This document shows positions 1-4,140 of a stretch of DNA of 6,275 nt, piece by piece; within the stretch, counting starts at the first letter, position 1; each line of letters opens with the position of its first letter. The notes beneath the pieces are model-generated. The model searched no databases, was not told where the DNA came from, and worked only from the letters and a program-made list of their open reading frames with translations. The stretch comes from Flemingiibacterium sp045649205 (GTDB taxonomy: Bacteria; Bacillota; Clostridia; Oscillospirales; CAG-272). A program made the translations under genes and the position numbers. The DNA is taken from contig JAZRPJ010000046.1 in NCBI GenBank assembly GCA_045649205.1, positions 1-6,275 on the forward strand, written 5' to 3'.

Positions 1-185
1 CCTCTGCCGTAACCGAAGTAGGGGTGACCTTCGATTTCGTAGGTGTCCTCTGTATAGAGGAAGAGTGCATTGTAGCCCATTACGGAAATGGTATCAATCC
101 AGCGCTTGAGGGCTTCAACGGTTACAACTGAGTTTCGTGAGCAGTCGAGCTGTGTTGCGAAGCGTTTGAATGGAATTTTGTTCAT
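1..185 (-). CDS. N-terminal fragment of a GH20-like beta-N-acetylhexosaminidase (runs off left edge)
   Basis: Only the first 61 codons are in the window; the gene continues past base 1. The protein starts MNKIPFKRFATQLDCSRN and goes on with an LKRWIDTIS helix, MGYNALFLYTEDTYEIEG and HPYFGYGRG. This LDCSRN / MGYN...LYTEDTYE / PYFGY pattern is what I recognise as the first strands of the catalytic (beta/alpha)8 barrel in Firmicutes family-20 glycosidases, which remove terminal N-acetylhexosamine by substrate-assisted catalysis. The catalytic Asp-Glu pair lies further on and cannot be checked. No signal peptide is visible, so a cytoplasmic enzyme acting on imported amino-sugar oligomers or cell-wall fragments is likely (inference). 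The start is the ATG at 185-183; its Shine-Dalgarno is weak (GAGAA about 8 nt upstream). It lies 26 nt behind the purF-like gene on the same strand with no terminator between, so co-transcription is likely. Confidence 0.72.
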   Translation of the reverse strand, partial: MNKIPFKRFATQLDCSRNSVVTVEALKRWIDTISVMGYNALFLYTEDTYEIEGHPYFGYGR

Positions 186-211
186 TTTGATTTTCTCAGA
201 AAATAATATTT

Positions 212-1627
212 TTATTCTTTACCGGTCCAGCAGTAGGTACAGAGCTTGTGAGCGGGAAGTCCCACGGAAGCCAGCATATCGTCAAGACGGTGATATTCAA
301 GAGATGTAAAGCCGAGAGCCTTGCAGATATCCTCAACCATGCCCTTGTATTCGGGCGTTTCGGGGTTTGCATAGAGGTGAAGCTTTTTGTTTGCCTCTTC
401 TTCAGAGCCTTCGCGCTTAAGAATCGTACGCCTTGTAATAAGATCAAGCTCACTCTTGGAACGGGAAAAGTTGAGATACTTGCATCCGAACAGGAGAGGG
501 GGACAAGCTGTGCGGATATGAACCTCCTTCGCGCCGCTCTGATATAGGAAATCTGCGGTTTCTGAAAGCTGTGTTCCGCGGACGATGGAGTCGTCGATAA
601 GAAGCAAGCTCTTGTCCTTGATAAGCTCGTCTATGGGGACGAGCTTCATTTTTGCAATAAGGCTTCGCTGTGACTGAATAGTCGGCATAAAAGAGCGGGG
701 CCATGTAGGTGTGTATTTAATAAACGGACGGGCGAAAGGAACGCCGGAAGCGTTTGCATATCCGATGGCGTGAGCGGTACCCGAATCGGGAACGCCTGCC
801 ACGATGTCGGGATTTATCTTGCCGTTATCGCGCTTTGCAAGAGCTTTTCCGCAGTTGTAGCGCATCATTTCAACGTTGATGCCTTCGTAGTTTGAGGTGG
901 TATATCCGTAATAAATCCAAAGGAAGGTGCAGATACGCATTTCCTCTCTCGGCTCGGCTACGGTTTCGCAGGAGTCGGGAGTCATGAACACCACTTCACC
1001 CGGGCCAAGATCCTTATAGTGGGAGTATCCAAGATTGAGGTAAGCAAAGCTCTCAAAGGAAGCGCAGTAAGCTCCCGCCTTGCAGCCGATTACCACGGGA
1101 GTTCTTCCCAGGCGGTCACGTGCCGCATAGAGCCCCATTGGGGTAAGAATGAGCATTGTCATAGAGCCGTCAATAAGCTCCTGTGCGTACTTTATGCCCT
1201 CGACCAAAGTTTCTTTTTGAGTTATCAGGGAAGCCACAAGCTCGGTGGCATTTACATCGCCGCCGCTCATTTCGAGAAAATGAGTGTAGCCTTTTTCAAA
1301 ACAGAGGTCAATAAGCTCCGAGATATTGTTGATTCGTCCAACAGTGGTTATAGCAAAATTTCCGAGATGTGAGCGTACAATAAGCGGCTGCGGCTCGGAG
1401 TCGGAAATGCATCCAATACCGGAATTTCCGCTCATTTCACCGATATCTTTATCGAACTTTGTACGGAACGGAGAGTTTTCAATATTATGTATAGCTCTCG
1501 AAAAGCCGTTTTCGCCGTAAACTGCCATACCTCCGCGCCGTGTGCCTAAATGTGAATGATAATCCGTTCCGAAAAACAGATCAAAAACACAGTCCTGTTT
1601 TGATACAACCCCGAATATTCCGCCCAT
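212..1627 (-). CDS. PurF-like amidophosphoribosyltransferase homologue lacking the glutaminase nucleophile cysteine
   Basis: The protein has 471 residues, the usual length for PurF, which makes phosphoribosylamine from PRPP and glutamine in the first step of purine synthesis. Residues 1-230 have the class-II glutamine amidotransferase fold and 235-471 the phosphoribosyltransferase fold. The PRPP loop LLLIDDSIVRGTQ (341-353) and VPDSG (279-283) are intact. Cys233, Cys382, Cys463 and Cys466 match the four Fe-S ligands of Bacillus-type PurF. The N-terminus is MGGIFGVVS: canonical PurF has Met-Cys-Gly, with Cys becoming the N-terminal nucleophile after Met removal, so Gly replaces it. The usual GHVRYAT and HNGNL motifs are altered to GCISDSE (72-78) and TVGRINN (95-101), and FARPDS is changed to YGYTTS (240-245). 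The ATG is supported by AAAGGA 8 nt upstream (1636-1641) and a sigma-A promoter. An ammonia-dependent, regulatory or other PRPP-using role is possible, so I do not assign purF outright. Confidence 0.85.
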   Translation of the reverse strand: MGGIFGVVSKQDCVFDLFFGTDYHSHLGTRRGGMAVYGENGFSRAIHNIENSPFRTKFDKDIGEMSGNSGIGCISDSEPQPLIVRSHLGNFAITTVGRINNISELIDLCFEKGYTHFLEMSGGDVNATELVASLITQKETLVEGIKYAQELIDGSMTMLILTPMGLYAARDRLGRTPVVIGCKAGAYCASFESFAYLNLGYSHYKDLGPGEVVFMTPDSCETVAEPREEMRICTFLWIYYGYTTSNYEGINVEMMRYNCGKALAKRDNGKINPDIVAGVPDSGTAHAIGYANASGVPFARPFIKYTPTWPRSFMPTIQSQRSLIAKMKLVPIDELIKDKSLLLIDDSIVRGTQLSETADFLYQSGAKEVHIRTACPPLLFGCKYLNFSRSKSELDLITRRTILKREGSEEEANKKLHLYANPETPEYKGMVEDICKALGFTSLEYHRLDDMLASVGLPAHKLCTYCWTGKE

Positions 1628-1665
1628 ATATAATGTCCTTTCAGAAAAATAAATTATACGAATAT

Positions 1666-1694
1666 ATTATATCATATCTAAAAGGCTTTTTCAA
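1666..1694 (-). promoter_or_regulatory. Sigma-A promoter of the purF-like gene
   Basis: On the minus strand, TTGAAA (plus bases 1694-1689) and a perfect TATAAT (1671-1666) are separated by exactly 17 bases, and TGA precedes the -10, giving an extended -10. The predicted start near base 1659 leaves a leader of about 32 nt, which holds the AAAGGA ribosome binding site. The leader is too short for a purine riboswitch, and I saw no PurR-box-like pair. Expression therefore looks constitutive or controlled by an unrecognised factor. Confidence 0.75.
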
Positions 1695-1772
1695 GAGGAA
1701 CGGAGAAAAAAGCAAGGATTTGACAAAAAATTTGATAAATACTCAAAAAGGATAAAACATGGGGCTGTGTCC

Positions 1773-1797
1773 ACGGGGAGATGGAATTCATAAACTG
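1773..1797 (+). promoter_or_regulatory. Possible mother-cell (sigma-K-like) promoter for dpaA-dpaB
   Basis: The dipicolinate genes are transcribed by sigma-K in the mother cell in Bacillus subtilis. The sigma-K consensus is AC, a spacer of about 16-17, then CATAnnnTA. Here CATAAACTG (1789-1797) matches the -10 except for its last base, and an AC lies at 1773-1774, but the 14-base gap is shorter than usual. CATAAACT also fits the sigma-E -10 well, but no sigma-E-like -35 is present. The position is right for a leader of about 40 nt. This is a weak call resting largely on the known regulon. Confidence 0.3.
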
Positions 1798-1803
1798 TAA
1801 TGA

Positions 1804-1821
1804 GCCGCAGATTTTTGCGGC
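1804..1821 (+). other. Small perfect hairpin in the dpaA leader
   Basis: GCCGCA (1804-1809) and TGCGGC (1816-1821) form a perfect 6-bp stem with a 6-nt loop (GATTTT). No T-run follows on either strand, so it is not a terminator. It ends 8 nt before the dpaA Shine-Dalgarno GGAGG (1830-1834). If the promoter at 1773-1797 is real, the transcript would begin at or just before this stem, so it could act as a 5'-end stabiliser of a long-lived sporulation mRNA. That function is inference. Confidence 0.4.
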
Positions 1822-1844
1822 AAAACAACGGAGGTTTAAGTGTA

Positions 1845-2846
1845 ATGATCAATGGATGCATATATAAAATTGCTCTCCTTGGCGGAGATATAAGAATGAT
1901 TGCGGCGGCATCAAGGCTTACGGAAGTGGGCTTTCTGCCGTCGATTTACGGTATAGACATTAATAGGGGACGGCAGATGGCAGATATACATGAGATGGGA
2001 ACAGTAGACTCCGGGTGCTGTTCTTATGCAGGCGGCAGGGATATTTCCGATTACGGTGCATTTGGTTATCAGACGGAAAATTTAAACTTTGCCGAAACGC
2101 CGTGGGAGGCGATAGAAGGAAGCTGCGGTGTAATTTTACCGTTGCCTGTATCGTCGGACGGGGAACATCTGTCAACGCCATTTGCACCTTACTGTCATCT
2201 GAAGCTGCAGGCCATAGGGGAAAAATTAAAGGCTTATGGGGTGAAGCTTGTTTGCGGAGGAAAGTTCCCGGATTCCTTTGCGGAGTTTTGCAGGGATAAT
2301 TCCATAGAGGTGTTTGACTACTATGAGAGGGAAGAGTTTGCTGTTGCCAATGCAGTCCCCACGGCGGAGGGGGCAATTGAGATCGCATTAAGGGAGCTTC
2401 CAGTAACCGTAAACGGCGCTGAAATGCTGGTGATCGGGTACGGAAGAATCGGCAAGGTACTTGCAAAGCTCCTTGCCTCTCTCGGGGCAAATGTGACGGT
2501 TAGTGCCAGAAAAGAAGCGGATTTCGCTTGGATTTCCGCAAACGGATTTAAGAGTGCGGCTACGGGAGAGCTCTCGAAGCTTCTTGAAAAAAAGCACTTC
2601 GATACAGTATTCAATACCGTACCGAGAGTTGTTCTTGGTGAGGAGGAGCTTTTACACATTAAAAGGGATACGCTGATTGTAGACCTTGCTTCAAAGCCGG
2701 GCGGTATTGATGTGGAAGCGGCGAAGTCACGTTCACTTAATACTGTTTGGGCTTTGTCACTGCCGGGAAAATGTGCCCCCTTAACCGCCGGAAAAATAAT
2801 TGCCGATACTGTGAGTAGATATATCATTAAGAAAGGAGGAAGCTAA
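1845..2846 (+). CDS. dpaA: Dipicolinate synthase subunit A
   Basis: DpaA (SpoVFA) and DpaB together oxidise the lysine-pathway dihydrodipicolinate/hydroxytetrahydrodipicolinate intermediate to dipicolinic acid, which is packed with calcium into the spore core. This 333-residue protein has an N-terminal dipicolinate-synthase domain (LLGGDIR 11-17; VPTAEGAIEIA 171-181) and a Rossmann nucleotide-binding domain with GYGRIG (198-203), then DTVFNTVPR (253-261), VDLASKPGG (279-287) and LPGKCAPLTAG (306-316), all family hallmarks. The ATG at 1845 is chosen because GGAGG (1830-1834) sits 10 nt upstream; an in-frame ATG at 1800 has no ribosome binding site and would add 15 unlike residues. The protein is longer than the roughly 300-residue Bacillus form, mostly from extra sequence around residues 41-84. 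dpaB follows after 1 nt. The usual Bacillus neighbours asd, dapG and dapA are absent. Confidence 0.95.
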   Translation: MINGCIYKIALLGGDIRMIAAASRLTEVGFLPSIYGIDINRGRQMADIHEMGTVDSGCCSYAGGRDISDYGAFGYQTENLNFAETPWEAIEGSCGVILPLPVSSDGEHLSTPFAPYCHLKLQAIGEKLKAYGVKLVCGGKFPDSFAEFCRDNSIEVFDYYEREEFAVANAVPTAEGAIEIALRELPVTVNGAEMLVIGYGRIGKVLAKLLASLGANVTVSARKEADFAWISANGFKSAATGELSKLLEKKHFDTVFNTVPRVVLGEEELLHIKRDTLIVDLASKPGGIDVEAAKSRSLNTVWALSLPGKCAPLTAGKIIADTVSRYIIKKGGS

Positions 2847-2847
2847 G

Positions 2848-3414
2848 ATGCTTATAGGATACGGTCTGTGCGGCTCTTTCTGTACCTTTGAGCGAAGCAT
2901 AGCCGTTATGAAAAAGCTGCGCGGCGAAGGTCACAAAATTCTCCCGGTAATGAGCGATGCTGCGTACAATACAGACACAAGATTCGGAAAAGCCGCAGAA
3001 ATACGTGCTGAAATTGAAAAAATATGCGGCGAGAAAATTATAAATACAATTGAGGGGGCAGAGCCTCTCGGACCTAAAATTCAGCTTGATATGCTGATAG
3101 TATCACCGTGTACGGGGAATACACTTGCAAAGCTGGCGCTCGGAATCACGGATACAGCGGTGACGATGGCCTGCAAAGCCCATCTCCGGTCTGACCGACC
3201 GCTGCTTATCTGTCTTGCAACTAATGATGCAATGTCGGGAAATCTCGAAAATCTCGCAAAGTTGATGAAGCGCAAAAACATTTATTTTGTTCCGCTTAAG
3301 CAGGATGACCCCATAAAAAAACCTCATTCTTTGGTAGGCGAGTTCGAAAAAATCCCCGAAGCCATGGAGGCTGCTATGGAGGAAAAGCAGATAAGACCGT
3401 TGTTTACTTGTTGA
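2848..3414 (+). CDS. dpaB: Dipicolinate synthase subunit B
   Basis: DpaB (SpoVFB), 188 residues, is the flavoprotein-fold partner of DpaA in the mother-cell complex that makes dipicolinic acid. It opens with IGYGLCGSFCTFE (3-15), the counterpart of the family's IGFGxTGSHCTYE phosphate-binding start, followed by NTDTRFG (41-47), AEPLGPK (71-77), SPCTGNTLAKLA (86-97), TNDA (125-128) and NIYFVPLKQDDPIKKP (144-159). All of these match the Bacillus protein closely, and the length is close to its roughly 200 residues. The start ATG is preceded by AAAGGAGGA (2832-2840) with a 7-nt gap, lying inside the last codons of dpaA; the TAA of dpaA and this ATG are 1 nt apart. Translational coupling and equal expression of the two subunits are therefore likely. 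No convincing terminator follows in the 169 bases before secG. Confidence 0.95.
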   Translation: MLIGYGLCGSFCTFERSIAVMKKLRGEGHKILPVMSDAAYNTDTRFGKAAEIRAEIEKICGEKIINTIEGAEPLGPKIQLDMLIVSPCTGNTLAKLALGITDTAVTMACKAHLRSDRPLLICLATNDAMSGNLENLAKLMKRKNIYFVPLKQDDPIKKPHSLVGEFEKIPEAMEAAMEEKQIRPLFTC

Positions 3415-3503
3415 TTTATTACCATTAAACTGCAGCATTTTAGACGAATTTATGCCAAAATCTTACGAAAATCAAATTTTTTTCATGAATTTTCGGAAAA
3501 CTA

Positions 3504-3532
3504 TTGCAATTGGAAGTAATTTGTGGTACAAT
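3504..3532 (+). promoter_or_regulatory. Sigma-A promoter of secG
   Basis: TTGCAA (3504-3509) and TACAAT (3527-3532) are separated by exactly 17 bases, and TGG before the -10 gives an extended -10 element. A/T tracts upstream (about 3467-3492) could serve as an UP element. The predicted start near 3539 leaves a leader of about 45 nt that includes GGAGG at 3569-3573. The rest of the 3415-3583 gap shows no gene or recognisable RNA. Confidence 0.75.
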
Positions 3533-3557
3533 ATCTTATATATGATTTTTAACTAAC

Positions 3558-3582
3558 ACAATTACTTTGGAGGACAAATTGT
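3558..3582 (+). promoter_or_regulatory. Inverted repeat flanking the secG ribosome binding site
   Basis: ACAATT (3558-3563) and AATTGT (3577-3582) are exact inverted repeats that enclose the secG Shine-Dalgarno GGAGG (3569-3573) in a 13-nt loop, ending one base before the ATG at 3584. The stem is A/T-rich and weak; it would present the ribosome binding site rather than hide it. It could be chance in this A/T-rich stretch. Confidence 0.25.
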
Positions 3583-3583
3583 A

Positions 3584-4036
3584 ATGGAACTTTTTATTGG
3601 TATAATTTTATTGGTTGCAGCTGTATTTTTGATAGCTTCAATATTGCTTCAGAGCAGTAAATCTCATAAGTTGCCCGGTACTATCTCCGGCGGCGCTGAA
3701 ACCTTCTTCGGCAAAACAAAGGGAAAGACTATCGACCGTGTACTTTCTAAGGTTACAACAATTGTTGCTATTGTTTTCTGCGTTCTTGTTGTTGCTTTGT
3801 TTGTAATGCAGGATCAGACAGATTTCGCTGCTTCCACCGGTACAGGCGAAACCACTGCTGACATTTCCAACGTAATGGGCAGCGACACAACCGATGCTGC
3901 TGATACCACCGATACCGCTGACACTGCTGACACAGCAGATACCACCGATGTGGTTGATGCTGAAACAACTGATGCTGCTACCGATGCTCCTGAAGAAGAG
4001 GGCACAACCAATGCAGACGAAGCTGCAGCAGAATAA
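3584..4036 (+). CDS. secG: Preprotein translocase subunit SecG with a long acidic C-terminal tail
   Basis: SecG is the small accessory subunit of the SecYEG channel and assists export of unfolded proteins with SecA. Residues 1-75 are a complete ordinary SecG: membrane helix 1 (about 3-22), the conserved LLQSSKSHKLPGTISGG loop with GAETFFGKTKGK (37-48) and LSKVTT (54-59), then membrane helix 2 (about 58-75). Canonical SecG ends about here. This protein continues for 75 more residues (76-150) with no Lys or Arg, 15 Asp and 7 Glu, dominated by Thr-Ala-Asp triplets; with the usual SecG topology (both termini outside) the tail would lie outside the membrane. The start is well supported by GGAGG 10 nt upstream and its own promoter. 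A terminator follows directly; rnr is next, as in the conserved Firmicutes secG-rnr neighbourhood. Confidence 0.93.
   Translation: MELFIGIILLVAAVFLIASILLQSSKSHKLPGTISGGAETFFGKTKGKTIDRVLSKVTTIVAIVFCVLVVALFVMQDQTDFAASTGTGETTADISNVMGSDTTDAADTTDTADTADTADTTDVVDAETTDAATDAPEEEGTTNADEAAAE
3887..3958 (+). repeat. Eight tandem 9-nt units coding Thr/Ala-x-Asp triplets in secG
   Basis: The stretch is eight degenerate 9-base units encoding TTD, AAD, TTD, TAD, TAD, TAD, TTD and VVD (residues 102-125). All units stay in frame. Synonymous codons vary (ACC/ACA/ACT, GAT/GAC, GCT/GCA), so the protein pattern is better conserved than the DNA, which suggests selection on composition or an old expansion rather than recent slippage. 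Confidence 0.7.
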
Positions 4037-4052
4037 TATTTAACATTGAGAA

Positions 4053-4102
4053 AAAGCCGCTTGCCGGAGCATTTATGCCAGGTATGCGGCTTTCTGTTTT
4101 TT
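4053..4102 (+). terminator. Rho-independent terminator after secG
   Basis: AAAGCCGC (4053-4060) pairs perfectly with GCGGCTTT (4086-4093), followed by a T-rich tract ending at 4102 (TTTCTGTTTTTT with the stem's final Ts). The 25-nt loop contains a further small GCAT/ATGC pairing. It begins 16 bases after the secG stop codon. No good promoter is visible between it and rnr, so partial read-through probably supplies rnr transcripts. Confidence 0.8.
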
Positions 4103-4127
4103 GGCATACTACTGTTGTATTATCTTA

Positions 4128-4139
4128 AAAGGACGTGAT
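4128..4139 (+). promoter_or_regulatory. Extended Shine-Dalgarno of rnr
   Basis: AAAGGACGTGAT differs at one base from AAAGGAGGTGAT, the sequence complementary to the 3' end of Firmicutes 16S rRNA (11 of 12 positions). It contains the in-frame GTG at 4135 within itself, which argues against that codon as the start, and puts the best-spaced start position at about 4141-4144. Confidence 0.5.
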
Positions 4140-4140
4140 A

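Noticed and set aside
190..204. ATTTTC/GAAAAT hairpin between the purF-like and GH20 genes as a terminator
   Set aside because: It is a 6-bp stem of mostly A/T with a 3-nt loop and no T-run in the direction of transcription. It overlaps the weak ribosome binding site of the GH20 gene and is probably chance.
1720..1756. TTGACA as a sigma-A -35 facing dpaA
   Set aside because: No acceptable -10 lies at 16-18 bases (TCAAAA/CTCAAA only), and the GATAAA boxes are at the wrong distance. The dipicolinate genes are expected to use a mother-cell sigma factor.
1800..1844. Upstream in-frame ATG adding 15 residues to DpaA
   Set aside because: It has no ribosome binding site and runs through the leader hairpin and the GGAGG that serves the ATG at 1845. 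The added residues do not resemble the family N-terminus.
1960..2827. Long open frames antisense to dpaA (176 and 168 codons)
   Set aside because: They are reverse-strand shadows of a well-conserved gene, with no ribosome binding sites, no family resemblance and low-complexity Ser/Pro/Arg-rich translations.
3466..3495. Inverted repeat CGAAAAT/ATTTTCG after dpaB as a terminator
   Set aside because: The stem is A/T-rich, the loop is 16 nt, and no T-run follows the second arm; the T-run lies inside the loop. It is more likely chance in an A/T-rich promoter region.
3887..3958. CRISPR-like or regulatory tandem repeat
   Set aside because: The units are contiguous 9-base coding triplets in frame within secG, with no spacers, so this is a protein low-complexity repeat.
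4135..4137. GTG as the rnr start
   Set aside because: It lies within the predicted Shine-Dalgarno pairing region (AGGA only 1 nt upstream), so initiation there is sterically unlikely, though it cannot be excluded if another site is used.
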